From assembly GCF_002159085.1 (NCBI RefSeq), contig NZ_LZRU01000012.1:62001-126000 (forward strand): 64,000 bases of DNA. The letters run 5' to 3'. Positions 1 to 8,906 of this stretch are shown piece after piece (the first letter of the stretch is position 1; every line of letters begins with the position of its first letter). Source of the DNA: Thermobacillus sp. ZCTH02-B1. Lineage in GTDB: Bacteria > Bacillota > Bacilli > Paenibacillales > Paenibacillaceae. Both the position numbers and the translations under genes were made by a program. The notes under the pieces were generated by a model. It was not told where the DNA came from and made no database searches. It worked only from the letters and a program-made list of their open reading frames with translations.

Positions 1-6
1 GAAGAT

Positions 7-82
7 GCCGGGCCGGGACATCCCGGCCGGCACATCCGGGCGCTGCCGACATGACGGGCCGGACGCTTCCGCGCCCGGCCCG
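7..82 (-). terminator. Possible terminator hairpins after sigG
   Basis: Two GC-rich inverted repeats lie just past the sigG stop: CGGGCCGG at 55-62 pairs with 75-82, and a second stem spans about 7-31. Neither is followed by a clear T-run on the minus strand, so termination here is only inferred from position. Confidence 0.35.
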
Positions 83-87
83 GTGGT

Positions 88-870
88 TCAGGCTTTCACA
101 TGCTTCTGCATCTGCTGGATGGCCGATTTCTCGAGACGCGACACCTGCGCCTGCGAGATGCCGATTTCGTCCGCCACTTCCATCTGGGTCTTTCCCTCGA
201 AAAAACGCATGGATAAAATCGTTTTCTCCCGTTCGCCGAGTTTGGTCATCGCCTCCCTGAGTGCGATCTCCTCGATCCAGGACGAATCCTTGTTCCGGTC
301 GTCGCTGATCTGGTCCATCACGTAGATCGGGTCGCCGCCGTCGTGGAAGATCGGTTCGAACAGCGAGACCGGATCCTGGATGGCGTCCAGCGCGAACACG
401 ACGTCTTCCTTGGGCACGCCGAGCGCTTCGGATATTTCGCAGATCGTCGGCTCCCGCGAGTGCTGGTTCGTGAGCGCGTCGCGGACCTGCAGCGCCTTGT
501 AGGCGATGTCGCGCAGGCTCCGGGACACGCGGATCGGATTGTTGTCCCGCAGGTACCGCCGGATCTCGCCGATGATCATCGGCACGGCGTAGGTCGAGAA
601 CTTCACGTTCTGGCTCAGGTCGAAATTGTCGATGGCCTTCATCAGCCCGATGCATCCGACCTGGAACAGATCGTCGACGTATTCTCCCCGGTTGTTGAAC
701 CGCTGGATGACGCTGAGCACGAGCCTCAGGTTCCCGTTCACCAGCTTCTCCCGGGCCGACATTTCTCCCCGGGTCTGCAGCGCTATGAACAACTCGCGCA
801 TCTCGGCGTTCGTGAGCACCGGAAGTTTCGAGGTATCCACACCGCAGATTTCGACTTTGTTTCGGGTCAA
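88..870 (-). CDS. sigG: Forespore sigma factor SigG
   Basis: RNA polymerase sporulation sigma factor for late forespore gene expression. The 260-residue product matches the length and sequence of B. subtilis SigG almost throughout: an N-terminal TRNKVEICGVDTSKLPVL segment (anti-sigma contact region), region 2 with DLFQVGCIGLMKAIDNFD and KFSTYAVPMIIGEIRRYLRD, region 3, and region 4 ending GISQAQVSRLEKSAI. The start is a TTG at 870, because the homologous protein begins there and GGGAGG lies 7 nt upstream; an in-frame ATG at 906 would add 12 unrelated residues. It is the last gene of the dcw-spoIIG block but appears separated from sigE by a hairpin and to have its own forespore-type promoter. 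Confidence 0.97.
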   Translation of the reverse strand: MTRNKVEICGVDTSKLPVLTNAEMRELFIALQTRGEMSAREKLVNGNLRLVLSVIQRFNNRGEYVDDLFQVGCIGLMKAIDNFDLSQNVKFSTYAVPMIIGEIRRYLRDNNPIRVSRSLRDIAYKALQVRDALTNQHSREPTICEISEALGVPKEDVVFALDAIQDPVSLFEPIFHDGGDPIYVMDQISDDRNKDSSWIEEIALREAMTKLGEREKTILSMRFFEGKTQMEVADEIGISQAQVSRLEKSAIQQMQKHVKA

Positions 871-903
871 TGCGACAACCTCCCAAGGAGAAACATTACT
901 GTA

Positions 904-932
904 CATTATCCCCTTGGGCCCCCGTTTTATTC
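904..932 (-). promoter_or_regulatory. Candidate SigF/SigG promoter of sigG
   Basis: On the minus strand GAATA (928-932) fits the SigG -35 consensus GHATR. After a 17-bp spacer, GATAATG (904-910) matches the -10 consensus CATWMTA at five of seven bases. The predicted start is about 25 nt ahead of the TTG codon. In B. subtilis sigG is transcribed by SigF and SigG holoenzymes, which agrees. Confidence 0.5.
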
Positions 933-937
933 TGGCA

Positions 938-981
938 GAAAATGGGCCCTTGGTCGGACTTGCCGTCCGAATCCAGGGCCC
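938..981 (-). terminator. Hairpin between sigE and sigG
   Basis: GGGCCC (944-949) pairs with GGGCCC (976-981), with an inner stem TCGGAC/GTCCGA. On the minus strand it is followed by ATTTTCTG. It could end the spoIIGA-sigE transcript ahead of the sigG promoter. The T-run is short. Confidence 0.45.
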
Positions 982-999
982 AAAGTCCCGTTTCCGGGG

Positions 1000-1722
1000 T
1001 CACACCATCTTGTTGAATTCCTTGCGCAGCCGCTTGATGATCCGCTTCTCCAGCCGGGATATGTACGACTGGGAAATGCCGAGCAGATCGGCGACGTCCT
1101 TCTGCGTCTTCTCCTCGCCGTCCGCGAGGCCGAACCGGAGCTCCATGATCGTCCGCTCCCGCTCCGTCAACTTGTCCAGCGCCTTCTGGAGCAGCTTCCG
1201 GTCAACCTGCTCCTCGATGTTGCGGTAAATCGTATCGCCCTCGGTGCCGAGCACGTCGGACAGCAGCAGCTCGTTGCCGTCCCAGTCGATGTTGAGCGGT
1301 TCGTCGAACGACACTTCGGTGCGGGTCTTGCTGCTGCGCCGCAGGTACATGAGGATTTCATTCTCGATGCAGCGGGAGGCATAGGTGGCGAGCTTGATCT
1401 TCTTCTCCGGATCGAACGTGTTGACCGCCTTGATGAGGCCGATCGCGCCGATCGACACGAGATCCTCGATGTGGACGCCGGTGTTCTCGAACTTGCGGGC
1501 GATGTAGACGACAAGCCGGAGATTGCGCTCGATCAGCATCGCGCGGATCGCCGCGTCTCCGGACGGCAGGCGCTTGAGCAGGTATTCCTCCTCCTCGCGG
1601 GTCAGCGGCGGCGGCAGCGCCTCGCTTCCGCCGATATAGTAGACTTCTTCCCGCTTGAGGCCCAAGAAAAACAGCACGCGATAATAGAACAGCTGCAGCA
1701 TCAATTTCCACTTCACGGGCAT
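1000..1722 (-). CDS. sigE: Mother-cell sigma factor precursor pro-SigE
   Basis: Early mother-cell sigma factor, made as an inactive membrane-associated precursor and cleaved by SpoIIGA. The product (240 aa from the ATG at 1722) has a hydrophobic pro-sequence of about 27 residues ending near [10 protein letters not shown], then [13 protein letters not shown], region 2 with [16 protein letters not shown] and [20 protein letters not shown], and region 4 with [18 protein letters not shown]. These are near-identical to SigE of other Bacillales. An upstream in-frame ATG at 1764 overlaps the spoIIGA stop (ATGA) and would add 14 residues; I prefer 1722 because the family begins there and GGAGG lies 11 nt upstream. 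Confidence 0.96.
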   Translation of the reverse strand: MPVKWKLMLQLFYYRVLFFLGLKREEVYYIGGSEALPPPLTREEEEYLLKRLPSGDAAIRAMLIERNLRLVVYIARKFENTGVHIEDLVSIGAIGLIKAVNTFDPEKKIKLATYASRCIENEILMYLRRSSKTRTEVSFDEPLNIDWDGNELLLSDVLGTEGDTIYRNIEEQVDRKLLQKALDKLTERERTIMELRFGLADGEEKTQKDVADLLGISQSYISRLEKRIIKRLRKEFNKMV

Positions 1723-1760
1723 GATCGCCGAGTCCTCCCCCGTATGCGTGTTTGGCGGAT

Positions 1761-2699
1761 TCATCCGCCGCCGTCTTCCCCGAGCAGGGACGGATGGATG
1801 ATCGCCCGGTAGGAGCCGTCGGAAGCCAGCTCGCCGCCCTCCAGGCCGACCAGCACACGGCTCGTCTCGATGATTCGGCCGTCCCGATCGATGCGCACCC
1901 GGTCGGGCTTGACGGCCAGCATGAGCTGCGCTCTGCCGCCGATGCCCCGGAACGGCACGAACCGCAGCCGCCCGCTCCAGCCGTGGCCGTCCCGTTCCAG
2001 CCGGGCCAGCAGGCGTTCCACCTCGCCGCCGCGCAGCGCCTCGATCCAGGACGCGGGCAGCTCATCCTTCCAGAGCGAGGCTTCCGCGACCATGACGGGC
2101 GTCCGGGTGAGCGGATCGTACAGCCGGTTGCCCGTATCGATCAGCCCGGTGCAGCGCGCGGTCCGGCCGGCGATCTCGACGGTCACCTCCGCGAGGCTGT
2201 CCAGCGTCCGCTCCGTGCGCCTTCGGCCTTTGAGGACGGCGCGGTAGAGGAGCAGCGCCGCGCCCGCGGCGGCGAGCACCGAGGCCATTCCGTACTGCAG
2301 TTCCATGCCGACGGCTCCGGATTCGGTCAACCACAACCTGTCCCACACGCCGCCGCGGCTCTGCAGCAGATAGTGCAGCCCGACGGCTCCTCCCGCCGCG
2401 GCAAAATTGATGCCGTAGAAGGCAATCGCGTTGCGCAAAAACCGCTGAAGCCCGCCGAAGCCGAACGCGACCAGCAGCATCGCGAGCGAAACCGCGATCT
2501 TCGCGGCCGCGTGGAACAGGATGGCGGCGCCCGGGACCGGCAGCAGCGCGGCGTATGCCGCCCCGATCGAGGCCGCCGCCGCGAGCCGCAGCCGGTCCGG
2601 CCTGAGGCCTCTCACCCACGCCGTCATCAGCAGCACCGCGCCGTCGATGACCAGATTCGAGAGGAACACGAGATCCGCGTAAACGACCAGCCTGCTCAC
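1761..2699 (-). CDS. spoIIGA: Sigma-E processing peptidase SpoIIGA
   Basis: Membrane-embedded aspartic-type protease that removes the pro-sequence of SigE in the mother cell after septation. The protein (312 aa) has about five hydrophobic N-terminal segments (to about residue 155) and a cytoplasmic domain with the catalytic signature [14 protein letters not shown] (Asp188). The downstream sigE gene is coupled, with an ATGA overlap at an alternative sigE start. The start is odd: the GTG at 2699 directly abuts GGAGG with no spacing, so a CTG at 2690 (spacing 9) may be the real start. Confidence 0.93.
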   Translation of the reverse strand: MSRLVVYADLVFLSNLVIDGAVLLMTAWVRGLRPDRLRLAAAASIGAAYAALLPVPGAAILFHAAAKIAVSLAMLLVAFGFGGLQRFLRNAIAFYGINFAAAGGAVGLHYLLQSRGGVWDRLWLTESGAVGMELQYGMASVLAAAGAALLLYRAVLKGRRRTERTLDSLAEVTVEIAGRTARCTGLIDTGNRLYDPLTRTPVMVAEASLWKDELPASWIEALRGGEVERLLARLERDGHGWSGRLRFVPFRGIGGRAQLMLAVKPDRVRIDRDGRIIETSRVLVGLEGGELASDGSYRAIIHPSLLGEDGGG

Positions 2700-2769
2700 C
2701 CTCCGGAAATTCCCGCACCCGTCGGCCGCGCGCGGGAACGCTTGGGCTTCGGCGGCGGCTTTATGTTCC

Positions 2770-2836
2770 AGTATAGCGGAGGCCGGTTCGGAAGTCTGTC
2801 TAAAGGCGCCGTCAGGGTTGAACTAATTTTGTCGAG
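2770..2836 (-). promoter_or_regulatory. Candidate Spo0A-activated spoIIG promoter
   Basis: On the minus strand TAGACA (2797-2802, five of six to TTGACA) is separated by 21 bp from TATACT (2770-2775). An over-long spacer is the hallmark of the B. subtilis spoIIG promoter, which needs Spo0A~P. Possible 0A boxes (TGTCGAA) read on the plus strand at 2797-2803 (6/7, overlapping the -35), 2816-2822 (5/7) and 2830-2836 (6/7). The rest of the 2700-3068 gap holds only this promoter and the ftsZ terminator. Confidence 0.5.
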
Positions 2837-2877
2837 GATTCCGGTCGCAACGCGGGGGGACGGTTCGAGGCGCGGGA

Positions 2878-2902
2878 ACAAAAAAAGACCGCCTTCGCGG
2901 TC
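2878..2902 (-). terminator. Rho-independent terminator of ftsZ
   Basis: On the minus strand GACCGC-GAAG-GCGGTC is followed by seven T residues, about 170 nt past the ftsZ stop and just upstream of the spoIIG promoter. It separates division from sporulation transcription. Confidence 0.85.
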
Positions 2903-3068
2903 CGCTCTTCCCGCTTCGTCCGCGATCCGGGACGCTGCCCGCAAGCCCGCGTGCCGGAATTTCGGGCCCCAAGAACAGACAGGCTGCCCCGCCGCGCGGC
3001 TGATACCGCCGCATGGGACAGCCCGATGTTCGAACCATATGCCGCCTGTCTTCCGGTTGCGCCGAGGT

Positions 3069-4181
3069 TCATCCGCGCTCGCTGCGCGGACGATTGCGCA
3101 GGAATGCCGGAATGTCCAGCTGGTCGCCGGACGGAAGCTGGCCGAACGGCCGCAGATGCGTGCCGGTCGAACGGTCCTCGTCCTGCCCACCGGTGCGCAC
3201 GGCGGACGAGCGCCGGCCCGGACTTTCCTTCGTCTCGAAACCGGTCGCGATGACCGTGACCTTGATGTCGTCCTTCATGCTCTCGTCGATGCTGGCGCCG
3301 AAGATCATGTTCACATCCGGGTCCGAAGCCGCGATGACGATTTCCGCCGCCTCGTTCACCTCATAGAGCGACAGGCTCGGTCCGCCCGTGATGTTCATGA
3401 TGATGCCGCGCGCGCCGTCGATGCTCGTCTCGAGCAGCGGGCTCATGATCGCCTTGCGGGCCGCTTCGGCCGCCCGGTTCTCGCCGCTCGCCACGCCGAT
3501 GCCCATCAGCGCGGAACCGCGCTCGGTCATGATCGTCTTCACGTCGGCGAAGTCGAGGTTGATGAGCCCCGGCACCGCGATCAGGTCCGAAATGCCCTGC
3601 ACCGCCTGGCGCAGCACATTGTCGGCTTCGCGAAACGCCTCCAGCATCGGCGTCTTCTTGTCGACGATCTCGAGCAGCCGGTCGTTCGGAATGACGATCA
3701 GCGTGTCGACCTTCTGCTTCAGCTCCTCGATGCCCATTTCGGCCTGCATCGCGCGCTTGCGGCCTTCGAACGTGAACGGGCGGGTGACGACGCCGACGGT
3801 CAGCGCGCCCAATTCCTTCGCGATCTCGGCGATGACGGGCGCCGCGCCGGTTCCGGTGCCGCCGCCCATGCCGGCCGTCACGAACACCATGTCCGCGCCC
3901 TTGAGGCGCTCGGCGACGAGCTCGCGCGATTCTTCCGCCGCCTTCTTGCCGATTTCGGGATTGGCGCCGGCGCCGAGGCCGCGGGTCAGCTTCTCGCCGA
4001 TCTGCAGCTTGTGTTCGGATTTCGATTGCTGAAGCGCCTGCGCATCCGTATTGACCGTGATGAACTCGACACCGCGCACGCCGCTCTCGATCATCCGGTT
4101 GACGGCGTTGCTGCCGCCGCCTCCCACGCCGATGACCTTGATTGACGCCAGCGGTTCCATTTCCATATCGAATTCCAACAT
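3069..4181 (-). CDS. ftsZ: Cell division GTPase FtsZ
   Basis: Tubulin homologue that polymerises into the Z ring. From the ATG at 4181 the protein is 370 aa. Visible features are the N-terminal nucleotide-binding [13 protein letters not shown], the tubulin signature [13 protein letters not shown] (104-116), the T7-loop region [11 protein letters not shown], and the C-terminal partner-binding peptide DIPAFLRNR (356-364). The start was chosen because the family begins MLEF and GGGGGA lies 9 nt upstream; an in-frame ATG at 4202 lacks support. It directly follows ftsA by 17 nt. Confidence 0.98.
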   Translation of the reverse strand: MLEFDMEMEPLASIKVIGVGGGGSNAVNRMIESGVRGVEFITVNTDAQALQQSKSEHKLQIGEKLTRGLGAGANPEIGKKAAEESRELVAERLKGADMVFVTAGMGGGTGTGAAPVIAEIAKELGALTVGVVTRPFTFEGRKRAMQAEMGIEELKQKVDTLIVIPNDRLLEIVDKKTPMLEAFREADNVLRQAVQGISDLIAVPGLINLDFADVKTIMTERGSALMGIGVASGENRAAEAARKAIMSPLLETSIDGARGIIMNITGGPSLSLYEVNEAAEIVIAASDPDVNMIFGASIDESMKDDIKVTVIATGFETKESPGRRSSAVRTGGQDEDRSTGTHLRPFGQLPSGDQLDIPAFLRNRPRSERG

Positions 4182-4198
4182 GTGTGAGGTTCCCCCGA

Positions 4199-5446
4199 TC
4201 AAATGAATTCGCTGAACATCCGCTTCAGCCGCTCGAAGAGTCCCGGCTTGGCCGAGGACGCCGCGGAAGCCGCCGGCTTGCGCGCCGCCGAACGCCTCGC
4301 GGAAACGCCGGGACGCGGCCGCATGTAGCGGGTGACGTACTGGATCATCCCGACGCCGTTCGTGAACGCCGGATCCCGGACGCCGATGTAATCCGGGACG
4401 GCGATCCGGACGCTCGTCTCGAGCTCCCGCTGCGCCAGCGCCAGCACGCCCGGCATCGACGCCGTGCCGCCCGTCAGCACGCAGCCGTTCACTTTGCCTT
4501 CATATCCAAGCCGGAAAATTTCCTGGCGGACGAGCTGGAAAATTTCCTGCATGCGGGGTTCGATGATGTTCGCCAGATCGACCTGGGAGAATTCCTTCTC
4601 CACATTGCTCCCCATGCGCACGACCTTGAACTTCTGGTCTTCCGCCGCGTCGCTGACCAGCGCGCAGCCGAACTTCAGCTTGATCTTTTCCGCCTGGTCG
4701 GTTTGACACCTGAGGCCGTAGGAAATGTCGTTCGTCACGTAATCGCCGCCCACCGGCAAGGTCGACGTCGCGACGAGATTGCCCTGCTCGAAAATGGCGA
4801 CCGTCGTCGAACCGGCGCCGAGATCGATGAGCGCGGTGCCCATGTTCCGCTCGTCCTTCGTCAGCGCCATCATGCCCGAGGCGAGCGACATGAGGATGAC
4901 GCCGGCGATTCGGAGATCCGCCTTCTCGACGCAGCGCATCAGGTTATGTATCGCCGTCTTCGCACCGGTGACAACCGTCGCTTCCACTTCCAGCCTGACG
5001 CCGATCATGCCGCGCGGATCGGTGATGCCGTCCAGTCCGTCGACCAGAAACTGCTTCGGCACCAAACCGATGATCTCGCGCTCGGGGGGCAGCGCCACGA
5101 CCCTCGCCGCCTGCAGCACCCGCTCGATGTCTTCATCGCCGATCTCGCGATCCTCGTTGGATACGGCGACCACGCCGTGATTCGTCTGGAGGGCGATATG
5201 GTTGCCCTGGATTCCGACGTAGACTTCGGATATTTCAATCCCGACCATGCGCTCCGCATGATCCACCGCGTTGCGGATCGACTGCACGGTCTGGTCGATA
5301 TCGACGATGGCTCCCTTGCGAATGCCTTCCGAGTCGGCAGATCCGACACCGATGATATTGATCGCGCCGTTTTGGACTTCGCCGATGATGACGCGCACCT
5401 TGGATGTCCCGATGTCCAGGCTGACGATCAGGTCGCTGCTGCTCAA
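4199..5446 (-). CDS. ftsA: Cell division protein FtsA
   Basis: Actin-fold ATPase that tethers FtsZ to the membrane. The 415-aa protein starts [18 protein letters not shown] (phosphate-1), has [17 protein letters not shown] (phosphate-2) and TGGTASMPG (adenosine motif). It ends with a linker and an amphipathic helix [16 protein letters not shown] that serves as the membrane-targeting tail. The start is TTG at 5446 with GGAGG 9 nt upstream. It forms an operon with ftsZ and is preceded by a SigH-type promoter. Confidence 0.97.
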   Translation of the reverse strand: MSSSDLIVSLDIGTSKVRVIIGEVQNGAINIIGVGSADSEGIRKGAIVDIDQTVQSIRNAVDHAERMVGIEISEVYVGIQGNHIALQTNHGVVAVSNEDREIGDEDIERVLQAARVVALPPEREIIGLVPKQFLVDGLDGITDPRGMIGVRLEVEATVVTGAKTAIHNLMRCVEKADLRIAGVILMSLASGMMALTKDERNMGTALIDLGAGSTTVAIFEQGNLVATSTLPVGGDYVTNDISYGLRCQTDQAEKIKLKFGCALVSDAAEDQKFKVVRMGSNVEKEFSQVDLANIIEPRMQEIFQLVRQEIFRLGYEGKVNGCVLTGGTASMPGVLALAQRELETSVRIAVPDYIGVRDPAFTNGVGMIQYVTRYMRPRPGVSARRSAARKPAASAASSAKPGLFERLKRMFSEFI

Positions 5447-5545
5447 CCCCTGGCACCTCCGTTTCTCCGATTCGAAAATGGAATCTGAAGCGCGAATTCC
5501 CAGCGTATTCGATCAGCGGGCGCAAATCGCTTGGTCCTGTTCAAA

Positions 5546-5574
5546 TAATTCAACGTGCCTTATATTTTCCCTCT
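5546..5574 (-). promoter_or_regulatory. SigH-type promoter of ftsA-ftsZ
   Basis: On the minus strand AGAGGGAAA (5566-5574) matches the SigH -35 element RNAGGAWWW at eight of nine bases. GTTGAATTA (5546-5554) matches RNNGAATWW fully, with an 11-bp spacer. B. subtilis ftsAZ is known to use a SigH promoter at sporulation onset. A 12-bp palindrome GGGCCATGGCCC lies further upstream at 5608-5619, with no assigned role. Confidence 0.6.
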
Positions 5575-5699
5575 TTTTTCTACAAAGTTTTTACGCTGGC
5601 AAATGGTGGGCCATGGCCCGTCTAGCTTGAAATCATAAGTGGAATTGTATCATTGATCTGCCTGCTTGAGTAGGGCTATTGGTCCTGTCTGCCGCAAAT

Positions 5700-6458
5700 T
5701 TAGCCATCCCGCGCCGCTTCGCCGGAACCTTCGTCCTTCGCATAGGGCATGTAGCGGTCCGCGAGCAGCAGCGTGATGATGCCCGGCTCCTGCGTCTCGA
5801 TGACGGCGCGGATCGTATCCGCTTTCTCCGCAAGCAGCGAGACGGCGGTGACGACTTCGAACCGGGTGCGCGTATAGATCCGGATCCGGTCGGGCCAGGC
5901 TTCCGAGGGATAGGGCAGAATCTCCGAGAAATCGGACAGCAGGTCGTCCGGCAGCCGGGACAGCGCGTCGACGAGCCGGAGCTTGTCCGCTTCGCGCCCG
6001 TTCCAGTCGCGCAGCACCGGCCGGTCCACGACGGAGTCCGCGCCGATCGGCCGCTCCGCGCCGTTCGACAGGATGGCCGTGATCGCGCCGTCCTCCGTCA
6101 GCCCGTAAGCGACGGCCGGGTATTCCGTCACCTCGATGTGCACCCTGCCCGGAAACGTCTTGCGCACGGCCGCGTCGGCGACCGCGTCCAGCCGCTTCAC
6201 CCGTTCGGCGATCGCCTCCGCGGTCGGCCAGAAGAACGGATCGCCCGGCCCGACGCCGGCGGCTCCGAGAATTTCGCCTTCGTCCGTGAAGCGGCCGCCC
6301 GAGACGGTCACGTCCGAAATCTTGCTCAGTTCGGAGCGGAAGAACAGGACGGCGAGAAGCACGATGAACAGCAAATAGATCGCGCCGAGAAGCCGTTTTC
6401 CCGCCTTTCGCTTCGGCTTCGGCGCCGGTTCCTTCAACACGGGAATGCGTTCGGTCAT
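5700..6458 (-). CDS. divIB: Cell division protein DivIB/FtsQ
   Basis: Bitopic divisome protein that works with FtsL/DivIC and PbpB. The 252-aa protein has a basic cytoplasmic tail (about 25 residues rich in Lys and Arg), one membrane span LLGAIYLLFIVLLAVLFF, and an extracellular POTRA domain beginning ISDVTVSGGRFTDEGEIL, followed by the beta domain. The start ATG at 6458 has GGGAG 8 nt upstream; the longer frame from 6509 lacks a ribosome site. It lies between murA and ftsA. Confidence 0.9.
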   Translation of the reverse strand: MTERIPVLKEPAPKPKRKAGKRLLGAIYLLFIVLLAVLFFRSELSKISDVTVSGGRFTDEGEILGAAGVGPGDPFFWPTAEAIAERVKRLDAVADAAVRKTFPGRVHIEVTEYPAVAYGLTEDGAITAILSNGAERPIGADSVVDRPVLRDWNGREADKLRLVDALSRLPDDLLSDFSEILPYPSEAWPDRIRIYTRTRFEVVTAVSLLAEKADTIRAVIETQEPGIITLLLADRYMPYAKDEGSGEAARDG

Positions 6459-6510
6459 GTCGTCGTCTCCCGCGAGGGACCGGGCGGGCCCGTCCATCCG
6501 CCGCCACAAC

Positions 6511-6542
6511 GAAACCCGGCATTCCCAGCAGGGAAAGCCGGG
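6511..6542 (-). terminator. Hairpin between murA and divIB
   Basis: CCCGGC (6515-6520) pairs with GCCGGG (6537-6542), with an inner GGGAA/TTCCC pairing. On the minus strand it is followed by TTTCGTTG. It may act as a weak terminator or transcript-processing structure inside the dcw operon. Confidence 0.4.
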
Positions 6543-6552
6543 CGGCGGTCCT

Positions 6553-7836
6553 TCAGCCGGGAATCACGCGGTTGCTCGGCACGGCGGCAAACCGCATGAT
6601 CCGCGCGCCGAGACTTGCGAACATCGCCTCGATCCGCTCGTATCCTCGATCGATATGATGAACCTGCTCGACGACCGTCTTGCCCTGCGCGGCCAGACCG
6701 GCGATGACGAGCGCCGCACCCGCCCTCAGGTCGGTCGCCTCGACGGTCGTCCCGTAAAGCCGGGGCACGCCGCGGATGACCGCCGAGTTCATCTCGACGC
6801 GGATGTCGGCACCCATGCGCACGAGCTCTTCGACATGCCTGAAGCGCTCCTCGAAGATCATCTCTTTCACGACGCTGACGCCGTCGGCCAGCGCGAGCAG
6901 CACCGTGAGCTGCGCCTGCAGGTCGGTCGGGAAGGCCGGATACGGACTTGTCACGATCCGCTCCACCGCCTTCGGGCGGATGACGCCGCCCACCCTGATT
7001 ATATCACCTTCCGTCGCCACTTGAACACCGGCCCGGCGCAGCACGTGAATGAGCGATGTGAGATGGGACGGATTGGCGCCCGTCAGCGTCACCTGGCCGC
7101 GCGTCGCCGCCGCGGCGATCATCAGCGTACCGGTGACGATCCGGTCCGGAATGATCCGGTACCGGCAAGGCACGAGGCGCTTCACGCCCTCGATCCGGAT
7201 CGTGCCGGTGCCGGCGCCCGATACGCGCGCCCCCATGCTGTTCAGGAAGTTCTGCAGATCCTCGATCTCCGGCTCACGCGCCGCGTTCGTGATCGTCGTC
7301 GCCCCGTCCGCGAGCACGGCCGCCATCATCAGGTTCTCGGTCGCGCCCACGCTCGGAAAATCGAGATGAATCTCGGTGCCGGTCAGCCTGCGCGCACGGC
7401 AGACGATCCGGTTGCCGTCCTCGATGATCTCGGCGCCGAGCATCCGGAGGCCCATCAGGTGCAGATCGATCTTTCGTTCACCGATCGCACAGCCGCCGGG
7501 CCGGTACACTTCGACTTCGCCGAATCTCGCCAGGAGCGGTCCCATCAGGAAGATGGACGAGCGCATCTGTCCCATGAGCGATTCCGGAATGTGCGCGGAA
7601 TTCGCGGAGGTCGTGTCGAGCACGACGGACTGGCCGATCTGCTCCGCGCGGCATCCGAGCGAGCGAAGGATGTCGAGCATGACGTCGATGTCGAGCAGGT
7701 TCGGCACGCGGTCAATGATGACCGTGCCTTCCACCAGCATGCCGGCCGCCAGAATCGGCAGCGCGGCGTTCTTCGCGCCCTGGATCGCGATCGTACCGGA
7801 GAGCGGCCTGCCGCCTTCCATCACCAGAGTATCCAA
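6553..7836 (-). CDS. murA: UDP-GlcNAc enolpyruvyl transferase MurA
   Basis: First committed step of peptidoglycan precursor synthesis: transfers enolpyruvate from PEP to UDP-GlcNAc in the cytoplasm. The 427-aa protein shows the conserved K22-N23 pair (GAKNAALPILAAG) and the active-site loop PGGCAIG with Cys116, the residue attacked by fosfomycin. The start is TTG at 7836 with GGAGG 7 nt ahead. It follows murB by 15 nt, so the first two dedicated steps are encoded side by side. In B. subtilis murAA lies outside the dcw cluster. Confidence 0.96.
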   Translation of the reverse strand: MDTLVMEGGRPLSGTIAIQGAKNAALPILAAGMLVEGTVIIDRVPNLLDIDVMLDILRSLGCRAEQIGQSVVLDTTSANSAHIPESLMGQMRSSIFLMGPLLARFGEVEVYRPGGCAIGERKIDLHLMGLRMLGAEIIEDGNRIVCRARRLTGTEIHLDFPSVGATENLMMAAVLADGATTITNAAREPEIEDLQNFLNSMGARVSGAGTGTIRIEGVKRLVPCRYRIIPDRIVTGTLMIAAAATRGQVTLTGANPSHLTSLIHVLRRAGVQVATEGDIIRVGGVIRPKAVERIVTSPYPAFPTDLQAQLTVLLALADGVSVVKEMIFEERFRHVEELVRMGADIRVEMNSAVIRGVPRLYGTTVEATDLRAGAALVIAGLAAQGKTVVEQVHHIDRGYERIEAMFASLGARIMRFAAVPSNRVIPG

Positions 7837-7851
7837 AGCTGCACCTCCGAT

Positions 7852-8757
7852 TTACCGCTCACCCACCACCAATACCTCAGGGACCAGTTCGACGCCGAAT
7901 CGCGCCTTCACGGTCCTCTGGATATGCTCCATGAGGGTGAGGACGTCTTCGGCCTTCGCCTGTCCCGTGTTCACGATGAAATTGGCGTGAATGTCCGATA
8001 CGGCCGCGCCGCCCACGCGATACCCCTTCAGGCCGGCCGCCTCGATCAGCCGCGCCGCGTGGTCGCCGGGCGGATTGCGGAACACCGAGCCCGCGGTCGG
8101 CACCTGCAGCGGCTGCGTCCGCTGCCTGCGCTCCTTGAAAGCCGCCATCGCCGCCGCGATCTCCTTCCGGTCGCCGGATGCAAGCTCGAACGTCGCCTCG
8201 ACGACGATGCCCGGCATCGTGTGGAGAATGGAATGCCGGTAGCCGAACCGCATCGCCTCGCGGTCAAAACGCACAATTTCACCGTTTTCCGTGACAATCT
8301 CGGCCGACTTGAAGATGCGTGACACGTCCGACCCGTGGGCGCCGGCGTTCATGTAGACGGCGCCGCCGACCGAACCCGGAATTCCCCCCGCAAATTCCAG
8401 GCCGGTCAGCCCGTGCTTGCCGGCGAGCACGGACAGCTTGATGAACGAGAAGGCGGCGCCTGCGGTGACCGTATGCCCGTCGAACCGCGCGTAGTCGAGT
8501 CCGGGTCCGGGCTTGATGACGACGCCGCGGATGCCTTTGTCCAGCACCAGCATGTTCGATCCCCTTCCGAGGATCATCCACGGCACGCCGCGCCGGTGGA
8601 TCAGCGCGACGGCGGCGGCCAGCTCCCGCTTCCCCCGGGGTATGATCAGGAGATCGGCCGGGCCGCCGATCTTCCAGGTCGTATATTTGGACATCGGCTC
8701 GTTCGGCAGCAGTTCCCCGATGTCGGCGCGCTTCAGCTCCTCGATCAGCTCCCGCAT
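7852..8757 (-). CDS. murB: UDP-N-acetylenolpyruvoylglucosamine reductase MurB
   Basis: FAD- and NADPH-dependent reductase that makes UDP-MurNAc from the MurA product. The 301-aa protein has the FAD-binding loop GRGSN (64-68), FAGGIPGSVGGAVYMNAGAHG, and the catalytic serine in AGSVFRNP (Ser224). It lacks the extra loop of the E. coli enzyme, as in type II MurB of Bacillus. The ATG at 8757 follows AAGGAGG closely. It lies in the operon murG-murB-murA. Confidence 0.97.
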   Translation of the reverse strand: MRELIEELKRADIGELLPNEPMSKYTTWKIGGPADLLIIPRGKRELAAAVALIHRRGVPWMILGRGSNMLVLDKGIRGVVIKPGPGLDYARFDGHTVTAGAAFSFIKLSVLAGKHGLTGLEFAGGIPGSVGGAVYMNAGAHGSDVSRIFKSAEIVTENGEIVRFDREAMRFGYRHSILHTMPGIVVEATFELASGDRKEIAAAMAAFKERRQRTQPLQVPTAGSVFRNPPGDHAARLIEAAGLKGYRVGGAAVSDIHANFIVNTGQAKAEDVLTLMEHIQRTVKARFGVELVPEVLVVGER

Positions 8758-8906
8758 GGACGATCCTCCTTCCGGTCGGCCGGCGCTGGACTGAAATGAC
8801 CCGCGGACCGCAAGCCGGGGCCGCCGCGGAATCGGCGGTCACGATCATGTGACAGTCTATGCCCGGCTCATGTCGAGTGTGACAAAAGCCCAGACACGCT
8901 TCGCCT

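Noticed and set aside
2696..3190. 164-aa minus-strand frame between ftsZ and spoIIGA
   Set aside because: It crosses the ftsZ 3' end, the terminator and the spoIIG promoter and lacks any recognisable domain.
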